From JAUIET01 sp045106985 (lineage in GTDB: Bacteria > Pseudomonadota > Gammaproteobacteria > Pseudomonadales > JAUIET01): DNA of 64,000 bases. Location of the stretch: NCBI GenBank assembly GCA_045106985.1, contig JBGCFQ010000009.1:295241-359240 (forward strand), written 5' to 3'. Below are positions 1 to 9,229 of the stretch, in pieces; position 1 is the stretch's first letter; every line of letters starts with the position of its first letter. Made by a program: the position numbers and the translations under genes. The notes below the pieces were generated by a model, which saw only the letters and a program-made list of their open reading frames with translations, made no database searches and was not told where the DNA came from.

Positions 1-462
1 TCGGCCTTCGAGCTAACGAAACTGGTTGCGCCCTTAATGGTAGAAACAGCCGGAGGCGGATCCGTTATCAATATCTCATCGGTTGCAGGACGACACCCCA
101 ACGCCTGTTTTGCCTCCTATGGCGTGGCCAAGGCCTCTTTGTCTTTTCTCAGCCAGGAGCTGGCTCAGGACTTCGCACCCAAGATAAGAGTGAATGCCAT
201 TGCCGTCGGTTCAACTAGAACCTCTGCACTAGACACCGTACTTACACCAGAAATTGAACAAGGCATGGTGGACATGACGCCTATGAACAGAATAGGAGAA
301 GTAGAGGATATATCGGCTTGTGCTTTGTATCTTGCCTCGCCGGCTTCTTCTTACCTAACAGGCGACATAATTCAGGTTAACGGTGGCCTGCAGACCTTGA
401 ATATGGTGATGCCTCGCGCATTCGACAGCCCGCTCGGACCATTAGGGAATGATAAGAGCTAA
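1..462 (+). CDS. SDR-family oxidoreductase, C-terminal part (5' end outside window)
   Basis: Only the last 153 residues are in the window; the reading frame is open from base 1, so the gene starts upstream. The visible part carries the short-chain dehydrogenase catalytic serine region (NISSVAG), the YxxxK pair (YGVAKAS), the NAIAVG segment that follows the active site and a typical SDR end (YLTGDIIQVNGG). The family performs NAD(P)(H)-dependent oxidoreduction of alcohols or ketones, often acyl-ACP or steroid substrates. The next gene, a SnoaL-like protein, starts 18 bases downstream and is probably cotranscribed. Substrate cannot be told. The cofactor-binding N-terminus is not visible. Confidence 0.9.
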   Translation, partial: SAFELTKLVAPLMVETAGGGSVINISSVAGRHPNACFASYGVAKASLSFLSQELAQDFAPKIRVNAIAVGSTRTSALDTVLTPEIEQGMVDMTPMNRIGEVEDISACALYLASPASSYLTGDIIQVNGGLQTLNMVMPRAFDSPLGPLGNDKS

Positions 463-480
463 ACAAAACAACCTGGATAG

Positions 481-1041
481 ATGACCCTGCAAATGAACAG
501 AGAAGAGCAGATAAACCAGATGCTGGATAAGCAGGCAATTACTGACCTGTTGTACGCCTACTGCAACGCCGCTGATCGGCATGACAATGAAAAAATGCGC
601 AGCCTGTACCATGAAGACGCAGTGGACGATCATGGTGCTTTCTTTAAGGGGGCAGCGATGGACTTTATCGACCACCTGCCAGATATTCAGAAGAATATGC
701 AGATTCTGCACCATAATCTAACCACCATTAATATCGCGCTGGACGGTGACTACGCCGAAGGCGAAGTGTATGTATTGGCCTTTCATCAGGTTATGACCGA
801 GGAAGGTGCTATTGATGTTCTAATTGGTGGCCGCTATCTGGATAAGTACGAGAAGCGAGAGGGAATCTGGAAATTTTCGTACAAGGCCGTACTGGCAGAT
901 TGGGTGAAAATTAGCGAGCCTAGCGAGGTTAATTTGCAACATCCATTTGTCCAGGGTTCTCACATTGGTACCCCTGGGCCGAAAGACCCCTCCTACGATA
1001 CCTTTCGTCTGCTTGGCTTCGGCAAACCCTTTATCAGATAG
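481..1041 (+). CDS. SnoaL-like / NTF2-fold protein
   Basis: This 186-residue protein fits the SnoaL_4-like branch of the NTF2 fold: an N-terminal helix (DKQAITDLLYAYCNAADRHD), an acidic segment after it (LYHEDAVDDHG), and a C-terminal sheet with the GGRYLDKYEKR and WKFSYKAVLADW strands. Members include scytalone dehydratase-like enzymes, isomerases and proteins of aromatic or steroid degradation clusters. It follows the SDR gene by 18 bases, so both may act on the same substrate. ATG at 481 is used; ATG 493 is an alternative and neither has a strong ribosome binding site. Enzyme activity is not deducible from the sequence alone. Confidence 0.8.
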   Translation: MTLQMNREEQINQMLDKQAITDLLYAYCNAADRHDNEKMRSLYHEDAVDDHGAFFKGAAMDFIDHLPDIQKNMQILHHNLTTINIALDGDYAEGEVYVLAFHQVMTEEGAIDVLIGGRYLDKYEKREGIWKFSYKAVLADWVKISEPSEVNLQHPFVQGSHIGTPGPKDPSYDTFRLLGFGKPFIR

Positions 1042-1123
1042 AACGGCCGCTGGCGACACGCGGTTGGGCAGCTAGTCTCAATAAGTATAAGCTCCTCTTT
1101 TTGTAACTACAGCCGCTTAATCT

Positions 1124-2983
1124 ATGCCTTTAGCTTTAGACAAAAACCTTCTGCGCAGCAGTGCTGCAGTGCTAGCTCTCGTTCTTGGCAGCAGTGCTCT
1201 CGGCACAATGTTTAGCAGCAATACCAGCGCACACAGCGCAATGTTTCCAGACCAATTCCAATATGATGGCAGTGGTGAGGGTGAGCTTTCAACGATCGCA
1301 AGCGCTTCTTCCTCGCGTCCAGCTAAAGCCAAAGCTGTACTGTCTAATATAGATTGCGAAAATGGCCTGGCGGGAGATTACCTTTGTCGAAACATTGATC
1401 TACGGGCTCAAATGAGCCGGCAGGAACTTGGTGGCGGCGACACGCAGCTCAGTGATATTTGGGGCTGGACCGATCTAAACACCGGTATGGAAATCGCAAT
1501 TGTCGGTAAAACTAACGGCACATCATTCGTAGACATTACCGATCCAGTCAATCCTCAATTACTGGGTTTTTTACCTTCGCACAACGCTGGTGTAGATGAT
1601 TGGCGCGACATCAAAGTGTATCAAGACCATGCTTTTATAGTTGCCGATGGCAATGGCAATAACACGCACGGCTTGCAAATTTATGATATGACGCAGCTGG
1701 CGGTTGTTGCGCCAGGCAGCGTCTTAAGTGAAACAGCTCACCATGCAGGCTTTGGTAGCGCACACAACATAGTAATTAACGAAGACAGCGGTTTTGCCTA
1801 CGTAGTTGGTGCCAATCAATGCAGCGGTGGTCTGTACATGGTTGATGTGTCTTCGCCTGCCAGCCCACAAGCGGCGGGCTGTTTCGCTGACGATGGTTAT
1901 ACTCACGACGCACAGTGTGTCACCTATCAAGGCCCTGATACGCGCTTCTTTGGTCAGGAAATATGCGTGGCATACAACGAAGACACGATCACCATTGTTG
2001 ATGTGACCACAAAGAGCAATCCTTTAATGCTGTCTCGTACAACGTATCCTGGCGCTCAATATACGCACCAAGGCTGGTTTGTTAGTGAAAATCATAACTA
2101 TGTGGTTATGAATGACGAGCTTGATGAATCTAGAGATGGTGTCAATACCACCTCCTATATATGGGATCTAAGCCTGCTGGACGCGCCTGTAGAAACGGGT
2201 CGTTACGTTGGAGCCAGCAATGCTATCGACCACAACCTATACAGCCGGGACGGCTATATTTTTGAGTCCAACTATCGCGAAGGCCTGCGTATCCTCGACG
2301 CGAGCAATGTCGACAGTGGCAGCATGAGTGAGCGTGCTTATTTTGACACCATACCTTGCTCAAATGATTCACAATTCTCAGGTGCATGGAGTAGCTATGT
2401 CGACTTTGCCAGCGGTAACTTGGTGCTGAGTGATATAGATAACGGCTTGTTTGTTCTGCGCCCCGACCAGGCCGCTATTGTTAGCAATGCCAATGATACA
2501 GCGCCAGCAAGTAGCCCAGCCTGCGCCACTACGCCAACTGATCCAGAGCCAACTGATCCAGAGCCAACTGATCCAGAGCCAACTGATCCAGAGCCAACTG
2601 ATCCAGAACCAACTGATCCAGAACCAACTGATCCAGAACCAACCGATCCAGAACCAACCGATCCAGAGCCGACCGATCCCGAGCCGACCGATCCCGAGCC
2701 CGCAGAACCTACTCCTGCAGCTCCAGAAGAACAAGCGCCCTCAACTCCTGAGCAGCCAACAGAAGAATCAGAAGAGCCGTCGTCTCCTGAACAAACATCT
2801 CAGGAGCCCGCTGTACCTGAAACGACGGCACCTGAGACCACCACAACGACAAGCGAAACAACAACGCCAGCAACGGCCGCTTCCGCTGGCGGTGGCGGTA
2901 GTATGTCTATCGCTGGCGTGCTGTTGCAGCTCGTTTTGTATTTCGGACTGCGGCGCCGGCGTCAAAGCGTGTCGCAGTATTAA
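1124..2983 (+). CDS. Choice-of-anchor B family surface protein with TDPEP repeat and GlyGly-CTERM tail
   Basis: A 619-residue exported protein. After a signal peptide (about residues 1-35) comes a region with LVIVD-type beta-propeller repeats (FVDITDPVNPQLLG, LYMVDVSSPASPQAAG, ITIVDVTTKSNP), the hallmark of the choice-of-anchor B family. A linker of 11 TDPEP units (about residues 472-526) and a Pro/Glu/Thr-rich stretch lead to the end: GGGGS, one hydrophobic helix and RRRR. That tail matches GlyGly-CTERM sorting signals, which are cut by rhombosortase and are linked to type II secretion. I expect the protein at the cell surface or released. Its stop codon overlaps that of the convergent ABC gene. 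Function of the propeller is unknown. Confidence 0.88.
   Translation: MPLALDKNLLRSSAAVLALVLGSSALGTMFSSNTSAHSAMFPDQFQYDGSGEGELSTIASASSSRPAKAKAVLSNIDCENGLAGDYLCRNIDLRAQMSRQELGGGDTQLSDIWGWTDLNTGMEIAIVGKTNGTSFVDITDPVNPQLLGFLPSHNAGVDDWRDIKVYQDHAFIVADGNGNNTHGLQIYDMTQLAVVAPGSVLSETAHHAGFGSAHNIVINEDSGFAYVVGANQCSGGLYMVDVSSPASPQAAGCFADDGYTHDAQCVTYQGPDTRFFGQEICVAYNEDTITIVDVTTKSNPLMLSRTTYPGAQYTHQGWFVSENHNYVVMNDELDESRDGVNTTSYIWDLSLLDAPVETGRYVGASNAIDHNLYSRDGYIFESNYREGLRILDASNVDSGSMSERAYFDTIPCSNDSQFSGAWSSYVDFASGNLVLSDIDNGLFVLRPDQAAIVSNANDTAPASSPACATTPTDPEPTDPEPTDPEPTDPEPTDPEPTDPEPTDPEPTDPEPTDPEPTDPEPTDPEPAEPTPAAPEEQAPSTPEQPTEESEEPSSPEQTSQEPAVPETTAPETTTTTSETTTPATAASAGGGGSMSIAGVLLQLVLYFGLRRRRQSVSQY
2536..2700 (+). 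repeat. Eleven 15-bp tandem repeats inside the choice-of-anchor B gene
   Basis: Eleven in-phase 15-bp units encode TDPEP each. Units 1-4 are identical (AACTGATCCAGAGCC), units 5-7 share one change, and units 8-11 drift progressively (AACCGAT, then GACCGATCCC). The gradient of identity points to recent copying at the 5' side. Since 15 is a multiple of three, changes in copy number alter only the length of the linker between propeller and membrane tail. Confidence 0.95.
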
Positions 2984-4806
2984 GTAGTAGTATGCTGTTC
3001 TCGCTCTTGCGCCAGCCATAAGGCGCTGTAGGCACCATCGCGATCCATTAACTGCTGGTGCGAACCCTGCTCTACAATTTGGCCATCGCCCATAACAATA
3101 ATTCTGTCGGCGTCGGCTATAGTAGATAAACGATGCGCAATAGTTAAGCTGGTGTGGCCGCGTTGTAATTCTTTAAGTGCGGTCATAATCGCCTGCTCTG
3201 AGCGGCTATCGAGCGAACTGGTCGCTTCATCAAAAACCATAATGGGCGCACCCTTAAGAATCGTACGAGCAATGGCTACACGCTGTTTTTCTCCGCCGGA
3301 CAGTTTGAGCCCGCGTTCACCAACCTTTGTATCCACACCCATTGGCAGTGAGCTTATAAAGTCACTCAAGTGCGCCAACTTTATGGCCTCCTGAACTTCT
3401 TCGTCACTGGCGTCAATACGGCCATAACGTATGTTTTCCTGAATAGTGTCGTTAAACAGCACGGTGTCTTGCGGCACAATACCTATAGCATCCCTAACCG
3501 ATTTTTGCTGCAAGCCTTCAATAGCTTGACCATCTATTTGAATAGAGCCGCGTTGCTGTGTTGCACCAGGTGTAGGATCGTAAAAACGAAATAAAAGTTT
3601 TACTAAGGTAGATTTGCCAGCACCACTGCTGCCAACCACCGCCAGGCGTTCGCCAGGGGCTATCGTAAAACTAATTCCGTTCAGTATCTCGCGCTCATCG
3701 CTGTAGCGAAAACTGACATCGTCAAACTCAATTTTTGGCGGAACACCATTACTCAGCTTTAAGGCTTCAGCGCCGGCTTGGTCTACGATTGCCGGTTTAA
3801 CTTCCAGCATGTCAAACATCCGTTCAATGTTGGCCATTGAGCCTTTAATTTCACGGTACACGAAACCTAGAAAATTAAGCGGCAAAAAAAGCTGCATCAT
3901 GAAGGCATTAATCAACACAAAGTCACCAATACTCATGTCGCCATCTCGCACCCCTGTTCCCGCTAACATCATCATAGCCGTCATTGCACACGCTATAATC
4001 AGTGCTTGGCCAGCATTCAGGGCGAACAGTGATAAACGATTCTTGCGTCGGGCTTGTTCCCAATCATGCAGATCTTCGTCGTAGCGATCGGCCTCAAACG
4101 CCTCGTTGGTGAAGTACTTAACCGTTTCATAATTCATCAGGCTGTCGATGGCACGGGTGTTACTCGCAGAGTCGGCCATGTTGGCCTCGCGTACGAAGCG
4201 AGTGCGCCATTCGGTAGTGAAAATAGAAAAGGCCACATACAAAGCGATAGCCATGAGAGTAATTAGCGCAAAACCCGAACCATAGTTGTAGAACAACAGG
4301 CCAATCACTAGAAATATTTCGATAAAAGTTGGCACAATGTTGAATACAAAAAATCGCATTAAAAACCCAATACCGGAGGTGCCGCGTTCTATGTCGCGAG
4401 CCAATCCGCCAGTGCGGCGATTTAAGTGATACTCAAGGTCAAGGGCGTGCAGATGCTGAAATACAGTGAGTCCAACGTGACGCATTGCCCGTTCTGTGAC
4501 ACGCCCAAAAACAGTGTCGCGCAGTTCGCCAAACAGAACATTGGCAAACCGGGCTAAGCCATAGGCCATAATTAATGCCACCGGCAGCAGCACCAGCGTG
4601 TCAACATTCTGGTTTTGGTCCAGGGCATCAACAATGTACTTCAGTATAAAAGGCCCAACAACGCTTGCCGCCTTGGCAATCAGCAGGCATGAAAACGCTA
4701 GCGCGATGCGTTTACGGTAGCCCGCAAGGTGGGGCCAAATCATCTGAAACACGCGCCAATTCAGTTTCGCGTCGGGGTTGCTTACAATATTATCGTGTGG
4801 AGACAC
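2980..4806 (-). CDS. Atm1/HMT1-type ABC exporter (fused membrane and ATPase domains)
   Basis: A 608-residue half-transporter: six-helix membrane domain (about residues 30-330) followed by one ATPase domain with Walker A GSSGAGKST (392-400), signature LSGGEKQ (502-508), Walker B IMVFDEATSSLD (522-533) and H-loop AHR (557-559). The membrane-domain motif NYETVKYFTNE is typical of the Atm1/ABCB7/HMT1 branch, which exports glutathione-linked sulfur species or metal conjugates, so it acts as a homodimer in the inner membrane. Start ATG at 4806 faces hldE across a 114-123 bp divergent promoter region. Substrate is inferred from family only. Confidence 0.9.
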   Translation of the reverse strand: MSPHDNIVSNPDAKLNWRVFQMIWPHLAGYRKRIALAFSCLLIAKAASVVGPFILKYIVDALDQNQNVDTLVLLPVALIMAYGLARFANVLFGELRDTVFGRVTERAMRHVGLTVFQHLHALDLEYHLNRRTGGLARDIERGTSGIGFLMRFFVFNIVPTFIEIFLVIGLLFYNYGSGFALITLMAIALYVAFSIFTTEWRTRFVREANMADSASNTRAIDSLMNYETVKYFTNEAFEADRYDEDLHDWEQARRKNRLSLFALNAGQALIIACAMTAMMMLAGTGVRDGDMSIGDFVLINAFMMQLFLPLNFLGFVYREIKGSMANIERMFDMLEVKPAIVDQAGAEALKLSNGVPPKIEFDDVSFRYSDEREILNGISFTIAPGERLAVVGSSGAGKSTLVKLLFRFYDPTPGATQQRGSIQIDGQAIEGLQQKSVRDAIGIVPQDTVLFNDTIQENIRYGRIDASDEEVQEAIKLAHLSDFISSLPMGVDTKVGERGLKLSGGEKQRVAIARTILKGAPIMVFDEATSSLDSRSEQAIMTALKELQRGHTSLTIAHRLSTIADADRIIVMGDGQIVEQGSHQQLMDRDGAYSALWLAQEREQHTTT

Positions 4807-4929
4807 TAGGGCCTTGGCTGTATTCGAAAACGGGGGGCGCTAATGTACTGGTAAGTTGCCACTCTGCGCAATAGGCGGGCGAGGGCACTGCAATAGGCGC
4901 AGTAAGACAAAGCGGGTAGAATGCGACCT

Positions 4930-6357
4930 ATGAAACTATCGATCCCTGATTTTTCCAACCAGCGCGTTCTGGTTGTTGGCGACCTTATGCTGGACCGCTA
5001 CTGGACTGGCCCAACGTCACGCATCTCACCGGAAGCGCCGGTACCGGTCACCAGAGTGGACGAAGAATTTGAGCGCCCAGGCGGGGCGGGTAACGTTGCG
5101 CTTAACATCAGTTCTTTGGCGGCCAAGGCCACCTTAATGGGCTATGTTGGTAACGACGAAGCCGCCGAATTGTTAAGCGGCAGTTTGCTTACAGCTGAGG
5201 TTAATTGTCGTTTCCAAACGCTCGAAGGGCAACGTACGGTCACCAAGTTGCGGGTCTTAAGTCGTGGTCAGCAGTTAATTCGGCTCGATTTTGAAACAGG
5301 CTTTGAGCAGGCAAATAGCGAGGCGCTTGAGGCTGATTTCGCGGCGCAGCTGCCGCATGTTGGCGCCGTTGTATTGTCAGATTACGGCAAGGGCACCTTA
5401 GCTCATCCGCAAGCATTGATTCAAGCGGCCCGTGCCGCAGGTGTACCCGTGTTGGTAGACCCTAAAGGCAGCGACTTTAGCAAGTATCAGCGAGCCACGC
5501 TGATAACACCCAATCAGGCAGAGTTTGAAGCCGTGGTAGGTGTTTGTGACTCGGACGAGGACTTGCTCAACAAAGGCGAGCACTTGCGCCAGCGGTTACA
5601 GTTGGACGCACTGCTTGTAACCCGCAGCGAGCGAGGCATGGTGCTTTTTGAAGCAGGCAAGCCAGCCGTTACCCTACCTACTCGAGCGCAAGAGGTGTTT
5701 GACGTTACCGGCGCGGGCGACACAGTGATCGGCACTTTGGCCACCGCCATTGCTGCTGGGGAGAGCTTTGAAAGCGCGATGCAGCTAGCGAACTTGGCGG
5801 CTGGTGTTGTTGTTGGCAAAATCGGTACTGCCACCGCAAGTGTGCCAGAACTGCAGCAAGCGATGCTTGCACATGAACCATTACAACGCGGTGTAAATAC
5901 CGAAGACCGCTTACTTGAAACACTTTTGATTGCCAAAGCTAATGGCGAGAGAATTGTAATGACCAATGGCTGCTTCGACATTTTGCATGCAGGTCATGTT
6001 GCCTATCTTTCAAATGCGGCTGAACTCGGCGATCGCTTAATTGTTGCCGTGAATGACGACGATTCTGTGCGTCGTCTTAAAGGCGAAGACCGCCCGGTAA
6101 ATGGCGTACAGCAACGCATGGCTGTATTGTCTGGCCTGGAAAGTGTTGATTGGGTTATACCGTTCAGTGAAGACACGCCAGCGCGAATCATCGCGAGGCT
6201 ATTACCCGATGTGTTAGTGAAGGGTGGAGATTATGTGCCCGAAGACATTGCCGGTGGTGATGCTGTGATTGCCAATGGCGGTGACGTTCAGGTGCTGCAA
6301 TTTATCGATGGCCTGTCCACTTCCGCCATCATCTCAGCTATCAAGAAAAGGCTTTAG
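4930..6357 (+). CDS. hldE: Bifunctional heptose-7-phosphate kinase / heptose-1-phosphate adenylyltransferase
   Basis: HldE makes ADP-glycero-manno-heptose for the LPS inner core: an N-terminal ribokinase-like domain phosphorylates D-glycero-beta-D-manno-heptose 7-phosphate at C1, and a C-terminal nucleotidyltransferase adds AMP. Both are complete here: GGAGNVALN substrate site, DVTGAGD with the catalytic Asp (residue 264 counted from this start), and the nucleotidyltransferase TNGCFDILHAGH motif near residue 345. I chose ATG 4930 because MKLSIPDF aligns with the start of E. coli HldE (MKVTLPEF); ATG 4921 in the same frame is possible. hldD follows after three bases, so the two are surely one operon. 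Confidence 0.97.
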   Translation: MKLSIPDFSNQRVLVVGDLMLDRYWTGPTSRISPEAPVPVTRVDEEFERPGGAGNVALNISSLAAKATLMGYVGNDEAAELLSGSLLTAEVNCRFQTLEGQRTVTKLRVLSRGQQLIRLDFETGFEQANSEALEADFAAQLPHVGAVVLSDYGKGTLAHPQALIQAARAAGVPVLVDPKGSDFSKYQRATLITPNQAEFEAVVGVCDSDEDLLNKGEHLRQRLQLDALLVTRSERGMVLFEAGKPAVTLPTRAQEVFDVTGAGDTVIGTLATAIAAGESFESAMQLANLAAGVVVGKIGTATASVPELQQAMLAHEPLQRGVNTEDRLLETLLIAKANGERIVMTNGCFDILHAGHVAYLSNAAELGDRLIVAVNDDDSVRRLKGEDRPVNGVQQRMAVLSGLESVDWVIPFSEDTPARIIARLLPDVLVKGGDYVPEDIAGGDAVIANGGDVQVLQFIDGLSTSAIISAIKKRL

Positions 6358-6360
6358 TAC

Positions 6361-7323
6361 ATGCTCGATTATACCAACATGTTAGTGGTTACCGGTGGCG
6401 CCGGTTTTATCGGCAGCAACTTGGTGAAAGCTCTCAATACTCAGGGCCGAACTGACATCATTGTGGTTGATGATCTCAGCGATGGTCATAAGTTCGTCAA
6501 CTTGGCCGACTGCCAAATAGCAGACTACATTGATTTTGCAGATTTTCTCAGCGGAATAGAAAAGGGTGACTTTTCTTCTGTTGCGGCCATCTTTCATCAG
6601 GGCGCCTGCTCGGCCACCACCGAGTGGGACGGTCGCTATATGATGAAAAATAATTTCGAATATTCGAAAAGCCTGCTGCATCACTGTTTGAAACACGCAA
6701 TTCAGTTTATTTATGCATCCAGTGCGGCAGTTTATGGTGGCAATCAAACATTTGTAGAGCAGCCCGACAATGAGAAACCGCTTAACGTGTATGGCTATTC
6801 AAAACTCTTGTTTGACCAATACGTTCGACGAGTAGTAGATCTACAAAAACCGTATTGCCAGGTGGCAGGCCTTCGGTACTTCAATGTTTATGGGCCGCGT
6901 GAGCAACACAAAGGCAGTATGGCCAGTGTGGCTTACCACTTGCATGGGCAGTTAAAGAAAGGCGACACAGTAAAATTGTTTGAAGGCAGCGGTGGCTATG
7001 GTGCCGGCGAGCAACGCCGCGATTTTGTTTATGTTGAAGACGTAGTAGCAGTCAATTTGTGGCTGCTAGCCAATGCGGATGTCTGCGGCATATTTAATGT
7101 GGGCAGTGGGCGCAGTCAAACCTTTAATGATGTTGCAAACGCGGTGCTGGCCTTTAACGGTCGTGGCGAAATTAACTTCATCCCTTTTCCGCCGGGCCTC
7201 AAAGATGCTTACCAAAGTTTTACTGAGGCAAATATTGATCAGTTACGTGCAGCCGGTTACAGCGAGCCGTTTAAAACGGTAGAGCAAGGCGTTGCGGATT
7301 ATCTAGCGTGGCTCGACGCCTAA
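6361..7323 (+). CDS. hldD: ADP-L-glycero-D-manno-heptose 6-epimerase
   Basis: HldD converts ADP-D-glycero- to ADP-L-glycero-D-manno-heptose, the step after HldE. The 320-residue protein has the Rossmann motif GGAGFIGSN near the N-terminus, the catalytic YxxxK as Y144-G-Y-S-K148, the ATTEWDGRYMM segment, and the GEQRRDFVYVEDV segment of this epimerase family. A ribosome binding site-like AAAGG lies before ATG 6361; the shorter start at ATG 6379 is closer to the E. coli N-terminus but lacks one. It ends three bases from the convergent glycosyltransferase gene. Confidence 0.97.
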   Translation: MLDYTNMLVVTGGAGFIGSNLVKALNTQGRTDIIVVDDLSDGHKFVNLADCQIADYIDFADFLSGIEKGDFSSVAAIFHQGACSATTEWDGRYMMKNNFEYSKSLLHHCLKHAIQFIYASSAAVYGGNQTFVEQPDNEKPLNVYGYSKLLFDQYVRRVVDLQKPYCQVAGLRYFNVYGPREQHKGSMASVAYHLHGQLKKGDTVKLFEGSGGYGAGEQRRDFVYVEDVVAVNLWLLANADVCGIFNVGSGRSQTFNDVANAVLAFNGRGEINFIPFPPGLKDAYQSFTEANIDQLRAAGYSEPFKTVEQGVADYLAWLDA

Positions 7324-7326
7324 GCA

Positions 7327-8418
7327 TCAGTGGTCGGTTAGAATCAGGTCAATTTTTTCCACTACATCAACCACGCTTATTTCTGACATAACTAGCGCGT
7401 GCCGAACTCGCTGACCCCATGGTACTTGGCTAACTGCTTTGTTCATATGTGACTGTAAAGCCTGCGGGTACTTGTTTACCGTAAGATTCTGCCAACGATA
7501 TGGGCCGGTGCGCTCAGGATTGCTGCTGGCATAAAGGCCAATGGTTGGAGTGTTGGCCAAGCTACCCATATGAGCTGGGCCAGTATCAGGTGCAATCATC
7601 AGCTTTGCGCCTTCAATAATTGAATACAGTTCGGGCAAGCTTGTTTTTCCAACCAGATTAATCAGTCGCACCTCACTGTGTGCTTCAATCTCAGCCGCAA
7701 AGCTACGCTCTATGGCGTCCGGCCCCCCGGTCAACACCGTCGTCAAACCACGCTCTGACAGCTGCTTTATAACGGCAGGATAATAGCTGGCAGGCCAATT
7801 ACGCCAGTTATTCTTGCGGGCACTGCTGCAGGCATTAATAACGGCATAAGCTTTAACGGCCTCAGGTGTTTTAGAGTCAGAGTATGAGCCAGCTAACTTC
7901 TTAGCCGCCTCATTGCGTATGTCTTCAGGTACGGCAAATCGCCAGTTTAACTCGCCAGCGGGAACACCAAGTGCTTTGGCGAAACCCAGGAAGCCTTGTA
8001 ATACATGTTGATTTGCGTCAGCAGCAATCCTTTGGTTGCTGAACAACCATTGATAATCAATGGCTCTGCTTTTATCAAAGCCGAGTTTTATCGGTGCTGG
8101 TATGCATAAGGCTAAGGAACTAGCGCGTAAAGCCGCTTGCATATGCAGCAGAACATCAAACTGACGTTTCTTCATTAACTGTCGAAAGTGGTTCCAGGCC
8201 TGCCATCCGTCGCGCTTGTTAAAAATGATAAACTCTACACCATCAACATAGCGCATAAGCTGGTGCTCAGCCTTGCCTATCACCCAAGTAATTTTGCACA
8301 GTGGCCAATGACGCTGTATTGCGCGCACAATTGGCACCATATGCGTAGTGTCGCCGATGGCCGACAAGCGCAAAATACACAGCGAGTGAGGCGGTTGTGA
8401 CAGGGGTAAAGAAGACAT
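7327..8418 (-). CDS. Glycosyltransferase family 9, heptosyltransferase type
   Basis: A 363-residue GT-B enzyme of family 9, which transfers heptose from ADP-heptose to the LPS inner core on the cytoplasmic face of the inner membrane. Visible signatures are the N-terminal ILRLSAIGDTTHMVPIVRAI loop, the VINACSSARKNNWRNWP acceptor region, and the nucleotide site APDTGPAHMGSLANTPTIGLYA with GPYRW after it. The neighbours hldE, hldD and the Kdo kinase gene fit a role as heptosyltransferase I (WaaC-like), but the acceptor is inferred. Its first 22 bases overlap the start of the divergent Kdo kinase gene. Confidence 0.9.
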   Translation of the reverse strand: MSSLPLSQPPHSLCILRLSAIGDTTHMVPIVRAIQRHWPLCKITWVIGKAEHQLMRYVDGVEFIIFNKRDGWQAWNHFRQLMKKRQFDVLLHMQAALRASSLALCIPAPIKLGFDKSRAIDYQWLFSNQRIAADANQHVLQGFLGFAKALGVPAGELNWRFAVPEDIRNEAAKKLAGSYSDSKTPEAVKAYAVINACSSARKNNWRNWPASYYPAVIKQLSERGLTTVLTGGPDAIERSFAAEIEAHSEVRLINLVGKTSLPELYSIIEGAKLMIAPDTGPAHMGSLANTPTIGLYASSNPERTGPYRWQNLTVNKYPQALQSHMNKAVSQVPWGQRVRHALVMSEISVVDVVEKIDLILTDH

Positions 8419-9173
8419 ACGAGCGTGATGGCGTTAAGGTCACAGAATTTGGTTGCAGCAACGGCGCAACAAGTGAGTACATCCTAGCTAGTTCAAACAG
8501 CACTGTCGACCCTGTTCAGTTACGTGCGGCGTTGCAGAATATGCGTGGCAAACAGGGCGGCATGCATGATGAGCCAAACTCACCGGGTCGCGGTTCAGTG
8601 CAGAGATTCACGATGGGGCCGTTACAGTTAATTGCCAGACAATATCGGCGCGGTGGGCTTGTTGCGCGCGTAGCGACTAAATCGTATCTATGGACCGGAT
8701 TAAAGCGTAGTCGCGCTTTTAGAGAGCTAAAGGTACTCGACTTCCTAACCCGGAAAGACGTTTCGGTTTGTACACCCGAAGCGGCGTGGGTGGTGCGTCA
8801 TGGACCAGGGTATCAGGCCAGCTTGCTTACTCATTATGTGCCAAACTCGACTACGCTTGGACAACAATTTGCAAACAATGAGTTAACCGAACAGACCTTG
8901 CGTGATGTTGGCCGACTGGTGAGGCAAATGCATGACCAGAGTGTGTACCACGCTGATCTTAACGCCCACAATATTCTCTGCAGCAGCGAAGGCTTGGTGT
9001 TGATTGATTTCGACCGCGGTGCTGTTAGAGCTGATTCAGGCGCTTGGATGCAAAACAATCTTCAGCGCTTAAAGCGATCGTTTGAAAAGCTGGCCACGCT
9101 GCATAATGTGTCTCTATCGGAACAAAACTGGCAAACTCTCATTAATGCCTACGAGTCAGGGTCTGGGCCTTAA
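8397..9173 (+). CDS. kdkA: 3-deoxy-D-manno-octulosonic acid (Kdo) kinase
   Basis: KdkA phosphorylates Kdo at O-4 in lipid A precursors that carry a single Kdo. The 258-residue protein is a small protein-kinase-like fold with catalytic loop HADLNAHNIL and metal-binding DFDRG, both characteristic of KdkA, and a roughly correct total length. GTG at 8397 is chosen because GAGG sits about six bases before it. The coding region overlaps the divergent glycosyltransferase start by 22 bases, an unusual head-to-head overlap that ties the two promoters to each other's coding sequence. Confidence 0.88.
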   Translation: MTGVKKTYERDGVKVTEFGCSNGATSEYILASSNSTVDPVQLRAALQNMRGKQGGMHDEPNSPGRGSVQRFTMGPLQLIARQYRRGGLVARVATKSYLWTGLKRSRAFRELKVLDFLTRKDVSVCTPEAAWVVRHGPGYQASLLTHYVPNSTTLGQQFANNELTEQTLRDVGRLVRQMHDQSVYHADLNAHNILCSSEGLVLIDFDRGAVRADSGAWMQNNLQRLKRSFEKLATLHNVSLSEQNWQTLINAYESGSGP

Positions 9174-9229
9174 AATTCAGGAGCTAATGGCGAAGGTTAT
9201 GCGCCGCAACCGCCAATATGGATTGCAAG

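Noticed and set aside
2378..2734. Minus-strand frame of 118 codons with repeated WISWLWIS
   Set aside because: It is the reverse reading of the TDPEP repeat array of the choice-of-anchor B gene.
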